DNA from: Arthrobacter sp. TPD3018
Lineage (GTDB): Bacteria; Pseudomonadota; Alphaproteobacteria; Sphingomonadales; Sphingomonadaceae
NCBI GenBank assembly: GCA_003075315.1
Contig: QDFQ01000001.1
Span: 1,531,998 to 1,595,997, forward strand
Direction: 5' to 3'
Length of the DNA stretch: 64,000 nt
Shown here: positions 36,637-44,588 of the stretch, one piece after another
How the letters are laid out: each line of letters starts with the position of its first letter
Numbering within the stretch: position 1 is the stretch's first letter
The notes under the pieces: generated by a model
The model's input: only the letters and a program-made list of their open reading frames with translations
Database searches by the model: none
Told to the model about the DNA's origin: nothing
Translations under genes and position numbers: made by a program

Positions 36637-37950
36637 ATGACTTTGGCGAATCAGGGCGGTGCGGCCCCCTACCCCCTTTGGCTGCGCCCCGTGCTAGCCG
36701 TCACCGCGCTGGCGGCGATCGCCGTGCCGGCACTGGTCGTGATTCATCCCCCGGTGATCCCGAAGCAGCCGAAGGCGGTAAAGCTTCCCCCGCGGCGCGT
36801 CGTACCCGCCGCGGAAGTACCGGACGTCGAGCCGGTCGCGTTCGTCGACCTGTCGGCGGAAGATGCCAAGGCGTACAACGACGCTATCCCTTTCTCCACC
36901 CTGCCCAATCCGGCTGCGCGGCCGTTCCGCTTTGCCGGGGCCGCAGAGGATCGGGCGCGGGCGCTCGACTGTATGGCGGCGGGCGTGGTGTACGAGGCAG
37001 GCGACGATGCCGAGGGCGAGCGCGCGGTTGCACAAGTCGTGCTCAACCGGCTGCGCCACCCCGCCTTCCCCAAGACGATCTGCGGCGTGATCTTCGAAGG
37101 GCAGGAACGTAGCACCGGCTGCCAGTTCAGCTTTGCCTGCGACCATGCGCTCAGTCGCTGGACCCCGACCGCGGACCAGTGGCGGCGTGCCCGCGCCGTG
37201 GCGGACGCGGCCTTGTCGGGCGCGGTCTATCGACCGGTGGGCTATGCGACGCATTACCATACCGACTGGGTCGTCCCCTATTGGCAGGCGAGCCTGGACA
37301 AGGTGGTCGCGGTCCACAGCCATCTGTTCTTCCGCTGGACGGGCTGGTGGGGCACGCCGCCCGCGTTCAACCGGCAGGTGAGTTCGGCGGAGCCGGTGAT
37401 CGCCCAGCTTGCCCCCGTGTCCGATGCGCACAAGACCGGCGCGGCGCTGGCCGAAGCGGATACCGCGCTCCTCGATGCGGCGGAGGCGCTGGGGATGCTG
37501 GGCGACGATGTTGCGGCGGCGACGGTCGCAGCGACGGCGCCGGCGGCAGACGGGACGAACGAAACGATCCTCGCGACGCTGCCCAAGGGCGTGACGCCGG
37601 ACCTGTATCCCGCGGTGGCGATGAAGGCCTGCGGCGAGCGCAAGACCTGCCGCTTTTCGGGCTGGACCGAGGCTGCGGCGACGCCGGTCGCGCTGCCGCT
37701 GACGACGGAACAGGTCGCCGCGATGGCGTTCAGTTACTGGCGCGATCGGGATGCGGGGATCGAGAAGCCGCTGTGGAACTGTGCGCTGGTGAAGCGGGCG
37801 GACCGGCGGCAGTGTATGAAGCAGCAGGTGTTGCTGAGCGCGGTGCCGGTGGCTGCGGCGACGGCGGTGCCTACGCCTGTTCCGGCGGCGAAGGGGCCGG
37901 AGGATCTGGGCGGCGTACGGCGCAAGGGTGACAACGCTGGGGCGAGATAG
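36637..37950 (+). CDS. Cell wall hydrolase (SleB/Hydrolase_2 family)
   Basis: A 437-residue protein with an N-terminal membrane or signal segment (AVTALAAIAVPALVVI). The SleB-like catalytic domain lies at about residues 105-235: DCMAAGVVYEAGDDAEGERAV carries the probable catalytic E120, then VVLNRLRHPAFPKTICGVI, CQFSFACD and YATHYHTDWVVPYW. This fold is a lysozyme-like muramidase or transglycosylase acting on peptidoglycan. The C-terminal ~170 residues are Ala-rich, with a Cys pair (KACGERKTCRF) and no known domain. ATG 36637 is used; the frame is open far upstream only because it overlaps cysK in another frame. Confidence 0.86.
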   Translation: MTLANQGGAAPYPLWLRPVLAVTALAAIAVPALVVIHPPVIPKQPKAVKLPPRRVVPAAEVPDVEPVAFVDLSAEDAKAYNDAIPFSTLPNPAARPFRFAGAAEDRARALDCMAAGVVYEAGDDAEGERAVAQVVLNRLRHPAFPKTICGVIFEGQERSTGCQFSFACDHALSRWTPTADQWRRARAVADAALSGAVYRPVGYATHYHTDWVVPYWQASLDKVVAVHSHLFFRWTGWWGTPPAFNRQVSSAEPVIAQLAPVSDAHKTGAALAEADTALLDAAEALGMLGDDVAAATVAATAPAADGTNETILATLPKGVTPDLYPAVAMKACGERKTCRFSGWTEAAATPVALPLTTEQVAAMAFSYWRDRDAGIEKPLWNCALVKRADRRQCMKQQVLLSAVPVAAATAVPTPVPAAKGPEDLGGVRRKGDNAGAR

Positions 37951-37966
37951 GCATCCCCAAACACAC

Positions 37967-38076
37967 CGTCACCCCGGACTGGTTCCGGGGTCCACTGGGC
38001 CGCAGGGGGGGGCGGCTGGAGCCTCTTGCCGCCCCCCCTGCCGCGGAGTGGACCCCGGAACCAGTCCGGGGTGACG
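37967..38076. repeat. REP-like paired palindrome, GACTGGTTC variant
   Basis: Arms 37967-37996 and 38047-38076 are perfect reverse complements (30/30), 50 bases apart. They share the core GACTGGTTC, which differs from the otherwise similar pair at 12348. Confidence 0.87.
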
Positions 38077-38140
38077 GGGGAAGCGGGGAAGCAACGAATG
38101 AGGCTTCCGCGGCTGCTGCGAGACGTTAAATCAGCCAAGC

Positions 38141-38168
38141 CGTCGTTCCCGCGCAAGCGAGAATGACG
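38141..38168. repeat. Single degenerate REP-like palindrome
   Basis: One 28-base element with CGTCGTTCCCGCGC...GAATGACG ends and no partner arm nearby. Confidence 0.6.
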
Positions 38169-38170
38169 GG

Positions 38171-38193
38171 GGACGGCGGGACGGCGGGACGGC
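38171..38193. repeat. Short tandem repeat of GGCGGGAC
   Basis: Two full and two partial copies of an 8-base unit lie directly before the end of the convergent small gene. Confidence 0.55.
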
Positions 38194-38201
38194 CCGCTCC
38201 C

Positions 38202-38453
38202 TCACTTATGCCCGCGGATCGCCTTGATCAGCGCGGGCTTGTCCATCTTCGATCGGCCTTCGATGCCGATCTCGCGCGCCTCCTTCATCAGGTCGGCCTT
38301 AGTGCGGTCCTCGAGGTGCGTCGCCTTGTGGTCGAGCGATCCGTTCGCCTTGGCATTGGCGATGCGCGCGGCCTTTTCCTTGGAATTGCCCTGTTTGCGG
38401 AGCTCTTCGTACAGCCCGTCGTCCTTGATCTGTGCGCCGTGGTCTTTTGCCAT
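38202..38453 (-). CDS. Small basic protein with Rho-N/SAP-like C-terminus (DUF7218-type)
   Basis: An 83-residue hydrophilic protein. The N-terminal half KDHGAQIKDDGLYEELRKQG and NSKEKAARIANAKA is a block found in many alphaproteobacterial small proteins. The C-terminal half TKADLMKEAREIGIEGRSKM resembles the Rho termination factor N-terminal (SAP-like helix-extended loop-helix) domain, which binds nucleic acid. Function unknown. ATG 38453 (MAKDHG) is chosen over a longer frame. A promoter-like EcfG match lies 30 bases upstream, which would make it a stress gene. Confidence 0.78.
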   Translation of the reverse strand: MAKDHGAQIKDDGLYEELRKQGNSKEKAARIANAKANGSLDHKATHLEDRTKADLMKEAREIGIEGRSKMDKPALIKAIRGHK

Positions 38454-38482
38454 GGGGATGCCTCCTCCTCGGAAGCCCATCC

Positions 38483-38507
38483 AACGGCCCACCCGCGAAA
38501 CGGTTCG
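38483..38507 (-). promoter_or_regulatory. Candidate EcfG-type promoter for the small basic gene
   Basis: On the minus strand CGAAC-N16-CGTT, one mismatch to GGAAC-N16/17-CGTT, ends 30 bases before ATG 38453. It is a pattern match only. Confidence 0.38.
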
Positions 38508-38587
38508 TTCGCGGATGACAAATACGCGACAAAGCCGGAATGCGCTCCTATATGGCCACCCGCCCGATAGCCCGAGCCCCTGCCCTT

Positions 38588-40060
38588 ATGCTGACCACCA
38601 ATCCCTTCGACATCACTTCGGACGATGGCGATACGCTGCGCGAGGAATGCGGCGTGTTCGGCGTGTCCGGCAGCGATAGTGCCGCCGCGCTGGTCGCGCT
38701 GGGGCTGCACGCCTTGCAGCATCGCGGACAGGAAGCCGCCGGGATCAGCAGCTTCGACGGCACGCTGTTCCACACGCATCGCGCGATGGGCCATGTCGCG
38801 GGCAATTTCGACCGCGACGACGTGATCCGCGCGCTGCCCGGCACCACCGCGGTCGGCCACGTCCGCTATTCGACGACGGGCGAGACGGCGCTGCGCAACG
38901 TCCAGCCGCTGTACGCCGATCTGTCGACCGGCGGCTTTGCAGTCGCCCACAACGGCAATATTTCCAACGCGATGAAGCTGCGCCGCGAATTGGTGCGGCG
39001 CGGATCGATCTTCCAGTCGACCAGCGATACCGAAACGATCATCCACCTCGTCGCGACCTCGAACTACCGCACGCTGCTCGACCGCTTCATCGACGCGCTG
39101 AAGCAGGTCGAGGGCGCCTACAGCCTGGTCGTGATGACGCCCGAAGGCATGATCGCCTGCCGCGATCCGCTGGGGATCCGGCCGCTGGTGATGGGGCGCC
39201 TGGACGGCGCGGTGATCTTCGCATCCGAAACCGTGGCGCTCGACGTGTGCGGTGCGACCTTCGAACGGCAGGTCGAGCCGGGCGAACTGGTGATCGTGCA
39301 GGGCAAAGAGATCCGCTCGATCAAGCCCTTCGCAGAGGTCGCGCCGCGGCCGTGCATCTTCGAATGGGTGTATTTCAGCCGCCCCGATTCGATCGCGGGT
39401 GACCAGTCGGTCTATTCGGTGCGCAAGGCGATCGGTGCGCAGCTGGCGATCGAGGCGCCGGTCGAGGCCGACCTCGTCATCCCGGTGCCCGATTCGGGCG
39501 TGCCCGCCGCGATCGGCTATGCGCAGGAATCGGGCATTCCGTTCGAGCTGGGCATTATCCGGTCTCATTATGTCGGCCGCACCTTCATCCAGCCGGGCGA
39601 CAAGGTGCGCCATCTGGGCGTGAAGCTGAAGCACAATGCCAATCGCGCGCTGATCAAGGGCAAGCGGATCGTGCTGATCGACGATTCGATCGTCCGCGGC
39701 ACGACCAGCCTGAAGATCGTGCAGATGATGCGGGATGCGGGCGCGGCCGAGGTGCATATGCGCATCGCGTCGCCGCCGACGCGGCACAGCTGCTTCTATG
39801 GCGTCGACACGCCGGAGCGCGCGAAGCTGCTCGCGGCGAAGCATGACGTCGGCGGCATGACCGACTTCATCCATGCGGACAGCCTGGCGTTCGTGTCGAT
39901 CGATGGCCTGTATAAGGCGCTGGGCGAGGAACAGCGCGCGTCGCGCCTGCCGAAATATTGCGATGCCTGCTTCACCGGCGACTATCCGACGACGCTGACC
40001 GACCATGACGATGTCGCCGACGTCGACCAGTTCGCGATGCTCGAAGAGCGCGTGAACTGA
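38588..40060 (+). CDS. purF: Amidophosphoribosyltransferase
   Basis: A 490-residue enzyme of the Ntn-glutamine amidotransferase class. The N-terminal catalytic Cys is C21 in REECGVFGVSG, after a propeptide that must be removed. The glutaminase domain has LHALQHRGQEAAGI and GHVRYSTTG. The phosphoribosyltransferase domain has the PRPP motif IVLIDDSIVRGTTS. It catalyses the first committed step of purine synthesis. ATG 38588 is preferred because the propeptide is then of normal length; an in-frame GTG/ATG start up to 38540 is possible. The SDR gene starts in its stop codon (TGATG). Confidence 0.95.
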   Translation: MLTTNPFDITSDDGDTLREECGVFGVSGSDSAAALVALGLHALQHRGQEAAGISSFDGTLFHTHRAMGHVAGNFDRDDVIRALPGTTAVGHVRYSTTGETALRNVQPLYADLSTGGFAVAHNGNISNAMKLRRELVRRGSIFQSTSDTETIIHLVATSNYRTLLDRFIDALKQVEGAYSLVVMTPEGMIACRDPLGIRPLVMGRLDGAVIFASETVALDVCGATFERQVEPGELVIVQGKEIRSIKPFAEVAPRPCIFEWVYFSRPDSIAGDQSVYSVRKAIGAQLAIEAPVEADLVIPVPDSGVPAAIGYAQESGIPFELGIIRSHYVGRTFIQPGDKVRHLGVKLKHNANRALIKGKRIVLIDDSIVRGTTSLKIVQMMRDAGAAEVHMRIASPPTRHSCFYGVDTPERAKLLAAKHDVGGMTDFIHADSLAFVSIDGLYKALGEEQRASRLPKYCDACFTGDYPTTLTDHDDVADVDQFAMLEERVN

Positions 40061-40767
40061 TGGCCAAAGCACTGGAAAACCAGCTAGCGCTCGTCACCGG
40101 CGCCAGCCGCGGCATCGGGGCTGCGACGGCGATCGCGCTCGCCGCAGCGGGCGCGCATGTGGTGCTGACGGCGCGGACGGCGAAGGATCTGGAGGCGGTC
40201 GAGGAGACGATCTTCGACGCCGGCGGATCGGCGACGATCGCGCCGCTCGACATGACGCAGACCGACAGCATTGCCCGGCTGGCGAGCGCGGTCGGCGAAC
40301 GCTGGCAGGCGCTGGACGTGCTGGTGCTCAACGCCGGCATGCTGGGCACGCTGGCGGCGGTGCCGGCGATCGATCCCAAGGAATTCGCGCAGGTGCTGAC
40401 GCTGAACGTCAGTGCGCAGGTGGCGATGATTCAGGCATTCGATGCGATGCTGCGGAAGGCGCCGGCGGCGAAGGTGATCGGCGTCACCTCCAGCGTCGGA
40501 CGCAACCCCCGCGCATATTGGGGAGCCTATGGCGCGTCGAAGGCGGCGTTCGAGACGCTGATCGGCGCCTATGGCGACGAGACGAGCGAGATCAGCGGCA
40601 TCCGTACCGCGATCCTCGATCCCGGCGCGACGCGGACCAAGATGCGCGCCCGCGCCTATCCGGGCGAGGCGCCGGAATCGGTGAAGCCGCCGGAAGTGGT
40701 GGCGGAGCGGATCGCGGCGCTGGCGATCGCCGGCTTCCCGGCAGGGCATCGCGAGCGGGTGGGCTAA
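40060..40767 (+). CDS. Short-chain dehydrogenase/reductase
   Basis: A 235-residue classical SDR: TGASRGIG cofactor loop (residues 14-21), LVLNAGML (NAG motif), and a catalytic Ser in GVTSSVGR with YxxxK in YGASKAAFE. The short C-terminus lacks extra domains. It oxidises or reduces an unidentified alcohol/ketone with NAD(P)H. The start overlaps the purF stop by one base (TGATG). This coupling to purF is common in alphaproteobacteria as far as I recall, but no functional link is known. Confidence 0.9.
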   Translation: MAKALENQLALVTGASRGIGAATAIALAAAGAHVVLTARTAKDLEAVEETIFDAGGSATIAPLDMTQTDSIARLASAVGERWQALDVLVLNAGMLGTLAAVPAIDPKEFAQVLTLNVSAQVAMIQAFDAMLRKAPAAKVIGVTSSVGRNPRAYWGAYGASKAAFETLIGAYGDETSEISGIRTAILDPGATRTKMRARAYPGEAPESVKPPEVVAERIAALAIAGFPAGHRERVG

Positions 40768-40848
40768 GGCGCCCCGCTTCGCGACGGGAAACAAAGCCTT
40801 TCTGCGGCTGCGCTTGATCCGCAGCCGCACGCGGTCCACATGGCCCCC

Positions 40849-41427
40849 ATGCTGATCGAGACCGAAGCCACACCCAATCCGGCGACCCTCAAGTTCCTGC
40901 CGGGCCGCATCGTCATGGACGCGGGCACGCGCGATTTTGCGACGCCCGAAGAGGCGGAGGCGAGCCCGCTCGCCGAGATGCTGTTCGCGCTCGGCGACGT
41001 AACGGGCGTGTTCTTCGGCCGCGACTTCGTGTCGGTGACCGCCGCGCCGGGCGTCGACTGGGTCGGGCTGAAGCCTGACGTGCTCGCCATCCTGCTCGAC
41101 CATTTCGCCGCCAACATGCCGCTGTTCCGCCAGGGCAGCGCGGGCTTCAGCGTGCCGGCCGGCGACAGCGACGAGGTGACGACCGACGACCCCGCCGATG
41201 CCGAGATCGTCGCGCAGATCCGCGAACTGATCGACACGCGCGTGCGCCCCGCGGTGGCGAACGACGGCGGCGACATTGTCTATCGCGGCTTCGACAAGGG
41301 CAAGGTGTACCTGCGCATGCAGGGCGCGTGCGCCGGCTGCCCGTCGTCGAGCGCGACGCTGAAGAACGGCATCGAGCAGCTGCTGAAATATTATGTTCCC
41401 GAAGTCACCGAAGTGAGGGCCGTCTGA
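40849..41427 (+). CDS. NifU/Nfu-type Fe-S cluster scaffold protein
   Basis: A 192-residue protein with an N-terminal Nfu_N domain that starts [18 protein letters not shown] and a C-terminal NifU-like domain with the cluster-binding [16 protein letters not shown]. It receives or delivers [4Fe-4S] clusters to target enzymes, like mitochondrial NFU1. The start is ATG 40849 ([11 protein letters not shown]), matching the family; ATG 40840 is only three codons earlier. The nitroreductase gene starts at its stop codon (TGATG). Confidence 0.93.
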   Translation: MLIETEATPNPATLKFLPGRIVMDAGTRDFATPEEAEASPLAEMLFALGDVTGVFFGRDFVSVTAAPGVDWVGLKPDVLAILLDHFAANMPLFRQGSAGFSVPAGDSDEVTTDDPADAEIVAQIRELIDTRVRPAVANDGGDIVYRGFDKGKVYLRMQGACAGCPSSSATLKNGIEQLLKYYVPEVTEVRAV

Positions 41428-42020
41428 TGTCCGCTCCCCTGCCCGATGCCGCGCTCGACACACTGTTCCGTGAGGCGCGCAGCTACAATCATTATTCCGA
41501 CCGTGCCGTCGGCGAGGATCAGCTTCGGGCGATCTGGGACCTGATGAAATGGGGGCCGACCTCGGCCAACCAGTTGCCCGCGCGGCTCGTCTGGTGCGTC
41601 AGCGATGAGGCGAAGGCGAAGCTTGCCGCCTGCGCGTCGGAGGGCAATCGCGACAAGATCCTAAAGGCGCCCGTCACCGTCATCATCGGCATGGACGTGG
41701 AATTCCACGAGCATCTGCCCGAGTTGTTCCCGCATACCGATGCCAAGGCGTGGTTTGACGGGAATACCGAGCTGCGCACCGCGTCCGCATTCCGCAATTC
41801 GTCGTTGCAGGGCGGGTATTTCATTTTGGCGGCGCGGGCGCTGGGTCTGGATACGGGGCCGATGTCGGGCTTCGATCAGGGTGCGGTAGACAAGGCGTTC
41901 TTCGCCGACCAACCGGGCGTCCGCAGCAATTTCATCTCGACATTGGGCTATGGCGACCCCGCCAGCCTGCACCCACGCTCGCCGCGGCCGGCGTTCGAGA
42001 AGTTCAACACGGTCGCGTAA
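41427..42020 (+). CDS. Nitroreductase-family FMN oxidoreductase (RutE-like)
   Basis: A 197-residue protein of the malonic semialdehyde reductase/RutE group. [15 protein letters not shown] gives the N-terminal FMN-phosphate residues, [19 protein letters not shown] the conserved WGPTSAN, and [26 protein letters not shown] the Gly-rich flavin contacts. Members reduce malonic semialdehyde or quinones and nitro compounds. No other rut pyrimidine-degradation gene is in the window, so the substrate is open. The start is in the NifU stop codon. Confidence 0.87.
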   Translation: MSAPLPDAALDTLFREARSYNHYSDRAVGEDQLRAIWDLMKWGPTSANQLPARLVWCVSDEAKAKLAACASEGNRDKILKAPVTVIIGMDVEFHEHLPELFPHTDAKAWFDGNTELRTASAFRNSSLQGGYFILAARALGLDTGPMSGFDQGAVDKAFFADQPGVRSNFISTLGYGDPASLHPRSPRPAFEKFNTVA

Positions 42021-42064
42021 GGCCGTCGCCGATTGGGGTTTGCCAGCCCCCTTCCGCATATTGC

Positions 42065-42171
42065 CGTCACCCCGGACTTGGTCCGGGGTGCACCATCCCG
42101 CGAAGTGGGAGCCGGAGCGTCTCGCCGTCCCCCTCGCCGCAAAATGGCCCCGAAATGACTCTGGGGTGACA
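42065..42171. repeat. REP-like palindrome with decayed partner
   Basis: The left arm 42065-42094 is a good CGTCACCCCGGACTTGGTCC element. The right arm around 42141-42171 is recognisable only by CCCCGA...TGGGGTGAC. The pair appears degraded. It lies in the 221-base gap before tsaB. Confidence 0.7.
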
Positions 42172-42241
42172 GGGGAATTGCGGTTACCGCCACTCGCATC
42201 TTGCCCCGGCGCGCGGGCTGCCGCAAAGCAGGCGCTTCATC

Positions 42242-42883
42242 ATGACTGCCCGCACTCTCGTCATCGACACCGCCACTGCCGCCTGCTCGATCGCGCTGAT
42301 CGAGGGCGGGCAGGTCATCGCCGCCGAGCATCGCGAGGTCGGGCGAGGCCATGCCGAGCAGCTGCTTCCGATGATCGCAGCCTTGCCCGATGGCGGACGT
42401 GCCGGGCATATCTTGGTCGACGTCGGCCCCGGTAGCTTTACCGGCCTGCGCGTGGGCATCGCTGCGGCCCGGGCGCTTGCGCTCGGCTGGGGCAGCACCG
42501 TCGCCGGCTATTCCAGCCTGTCGCTGCTCGCCGCTGCCGCCTTTGCCGGCGGGCGGGAGGGCCAGATCGCCGCGATGCTGGAAGGCGGGCACGGCGAGGT
42601 GTTCGTGCAGGGCTTCGCGCCCGGACCGGTGCCGCTCGATGCGCTCGCCTCGCTGAAGCCGGAGGCGGCGATCGCCGCTTTGGGCGAACGCTATCCGATC
42701 GGCAACGGCGTGCGCTGGCTGCAACAGGTCGCGCCCGACCTCGCCGGTCAGCCCGCTTTGCCCGATGCGCGCGACGCGCTGCTGCTGCCCGAGGCGTTGA
42801 AGACGTTGCCCGCGCGTCCGGTCTACGGCCGTGCGCCCGATGCCAAGCTGCCTGGCGGCCGCGTGCCGGAGCCGGCCGCCTGA
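42242..42883 (+). CDS. tsaB: tRNA t6A synthesis protein TsaB
   Basis: A 213-residue protein of the ASKHA fold. LVIDTATAACSIALIEGG is the first phosphate loop, and REVGRGHAEQLLPMIAAL and VDVGPGSFTGLRVGIAAARA are the TsaB signature. It partners TsaD and TsaE in threonylcarbamoylation of A37 in ANN-decoding tRNAs. It is coupled to rimI by TGATG, a frequent pairing. Confidence 0.94.
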   Translation: MTARTLVIDTATAACSIALIEGGQVIAAEHREVGRGHAEQLLPMIAALPDGGRAGHILVDVGPGSFTGLRVGIAAARALALGWGSTVAGYSSLSLLAAAAFAGGREGQIAAMLEGGHGEVFVQGFAPGPVPLDALASLKPEAAIAALGERYPIGNGVRWLQQVAPDLAGQPALPDARDALLLPEALKTLPARPVYGRAPDAKLPGGRVPEPAA

Positions 42884-43350
42884 TGGCGACGCACCAGATC
42901 CTGCTGCGCACCGGCGACCCGCGCGACGTGGCGACTGTTGACGCGCTGATGACCGCTGCCTTCGACCCGCGTTATGGCGAGGCGTGGACGCGCAACCAGT
43001 GCCTGGGCGTGCTCGCGATGCCGGGCGTGCGGCTGACGCTGGCGCTGGTCGACGACCGGCCCGCCGGTTTCGCGATGGTGCGCAGCGTGATGGACGAGGC
43101 GGAGCTGCTACTGCTCGCGGTCGATCCCGCCTTTCGTCGGCGGGGTATCGGCACCGCTCTGCTGCGCGCCGTGATCGCCGAGGCGCAGATGAGCGGCATC
43201 GCGGACCTGCATCTGGAGGTGCGGGCGAACAATCCCGCGGTGGCGCTGTACACTGAGCAGGGCTTTGCCAAGGTGGGCGAGCGGCGCGGCTATTATCGCG
43301 GGCGCGGCGGCGAGGCGTTCGACGCGCACACGTACCGGCGGGCGGTGTAA
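42883..43350 (+). CDS. rimI: Ribosomal protein S18-alanine N-acetyltransferase (GNAT)
   Basis: A 155-residue GNAT protein. The acetyl-CoA pyrophosphate loop is RRRGIGTALLRAVIAEA, then DLHLEVRANNPAVALYTEQGFAKVGERRGYY, the RimI-like C-terminal block. It acetylates the N-terminus of S18 and perhaps other proteins. The start lies in the tsaB stop codon. Assignment to RimI rather than another GNAT relies on the C-terminal block and its place after tsaB. Confidence 0.88.
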   Translation: MATHQILLRTGDPRDVATVDALMTAAFDPRYGEAWTRNQCLGVLAMPGVRLTLALVDDRPAGFAMVRSVMDEAELLLLAVDPAFRRRGIGTALLRAVIAEAQMSGIADLHLEVRANNPAVALYTEQGFAKVGERRGYYRGRGGEAFDAHTYRRAV

Positions 43351-43382
43351 CCCGACCCGACCGATCGCCGCATCCGATCACT

Positions 43383-43410
43383 GTTGCGAGTCGGTTTCGC
43401 TTTTCGCAAC
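43383..43410. promoter_or_regulatory. Dyad upstream of fur
   Basis: GTTGCGA (43383-43389) and TCGCAAC (43404-43410) are perfect inverted arms 14 bases apart, 26 bases before the fur start. It may be an operator, perhaps autoregulatory. It does not match the classical Fur box. Confidence 0.3.
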
Positions 43411-43435
43411 AAGCGCACTGTTCTACACGGTGCTC

Positions 43436-43858
43436 ATGCCTCGCAAGATCGACCTCGAAGCCCTGTGCAACCAGAAGGGCCTGCGCATCACCGAACAGCG
43501 TCGCGTCATCGCGCGCGTCCTGTCGGAAGCCGAAGACCATCCCGACGTCGAAAAGGTGTATGAGCGCGCCTCGCTGATCGATCCGGGCATTTCGATCGCC
43601 ACCGTCTATCGCACCGTGCGCCTGTTCGAAGAGGCCGGCATCCTGGATCGCCACGATTTCGGCGACGGCCGCGCGCGCTACGAACCGTCACCCGAAGCGC
43701 ACCACGATCACCTGATCGACGTCGAGACGGGCAAGGTCATCGAATTCGTCGATCCGGAGCTGGAGCAGCTACAGAAGGCGATCGCCGAGAAGCTGGGCTT
43801 CCGCCTGGTCGACCATCGCATGGAATTGTACGGCGTCAGCCTCGATCGCAAGGCGTAA
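43436..43858 (+). CDS. fur: Fur family transcriptional regulator
   Basis: A 140-residue Fur protein. The N-terminal winged helix has RITEQRRVIARVLSEAEDHPD and SIATVYRTVRLFEEAGIL (recognition helix). The metal-sensing part includes EAHHDHLID (H89, H90, D91, H92) and IEFVDPELEQLQ. The structural CxxC pairs of E. coli Fur are absent, as in alphaproteobacterial Fur/Mur. It is an iron- or manganese-responsive repressor. ATG 43436 is preferred; the frame extends upstream into rimI DNA. It follows tsaB-rimI and precedes plsC by ten bases. Confidence 0.93.
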   Translation: MPRKIDLEALCNQKGLRITEQRRVIARVLSEAEDHPDVEKVYERASLIDPGISIATVYRTVRLFEEAGILDRHDFGDGRARYEPSPEAHHDHLIDVETGKVIEFVDPELEQLQKAIAEKLGFRLVDHRMELYGVSLDRKA

Positions 43859-43868
43859 GCGCGGGCGC

Positions 43869-44585
43869 GTGATCGCCAACCTGCGCCTCGCGACCCGGTT
43901 GGCGGCGCTGGTGATCGCCCTGATTGCTGCGCTCTGCATCCACGGCCTGTGGCGGGTGTTCCGCCTGCCCTCGCCCTGGCCGCGTCTGTTCCTGGGCAGC
44001 GTCGCGTGGATCGTCGGTGCGCGCGTGCGCGTGATCGGCCGACCGCTGAAGCGTGACGTCGTATTCCTGGCCAACCATCTGAGCTGGATCGACATCCTCG
44101 CCATTGCCGGCGCGACGGGTAGCGCCTTCGTCGCCAAGGCGGAGCTGCGCGCGGCACCGCTCGTCGGCTGGCTGTGTACGCTGAACCGCACGATCTTCGT
44201 GACGCGCGAGGACCGGTTGCAGGTGTCCGCGCAGATTGCGCGGTTGCGCGATGCGCTGGCCGAAGGATGGGCGGTGACGATCTTTCCCGAAGGCACGACC
44301 AGCGACGGCACGACGCTGCTGCCGTTCAAGGCGGCCCTGCTCGCCGCACTCGATCCGCCGCCGCCGGGTGGCCGGGTGCAGCCGGTACGCGTCGATTACG
44401 GGCCGGCGACCGCCGAACTTGCGTGGGTCGGCGACGAGCCGGGACAGGTCCATGCGCTCCGCGTGCTCCGGCGGCGGGGTACGTTCCCGGTGACGCTGCA
44501 TATGCTCGATGCGTTCGACCCGGCCGACATCGGTGGTCGCAAGGCGATCGCCGCCCGCGCGCGCGACGCGATCGGCGCTGCCTAA
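43869..44585 (+). CDS. plsC: 1-acyl-sn-glycerol-3-phosphate acyltransferase
   Basis: A 238-residue membrane-anchored acyltransferase. An N-terminal TM helix (LAALVIALIAALCIHGLW) is followed by the catalytic NHLSWID block (H70 and D75), then FVTREDR and FPEGTTSDG for phosphate binding. It converts lysophosphatidic acid to phosphatidic acid in phospholipid synthesis. GTG 43869 begins ten bases after fur. The next gene on this strand in many relatives would be miaB; here an oppositely oriented gene lies between. Confidence 0.92.
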   Translation: MIANLRLATRLAALVIALIAALCIHGLWRVFRLPSPWPRLFLGSVAWIVGARVRVIGRPLKRDVVFLANHLSWIDILAIAGATGSAFVAKAELRAAPLVGWLCTLNRTIFVTREDRLQVSAQIARLRDALAEGWAVTIFPEGTTSDGTTLLPFKAALLAALDPPPPGGRVQPVRVDYGPATAELAWVGDEPGQVHALRVLRRRGTFPVTLHMLDAFDPADIGGRKAIAARARDAIGAA

Positions 44586-44588
44586 GCA

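Noticed and set aside
38288..40072. A 594-codon minus-strand frame across the small gene and purF
   Set aside because: purF is unambiguous on the plus strand; this frame has no recognisable domain and runs through the intergenic region.
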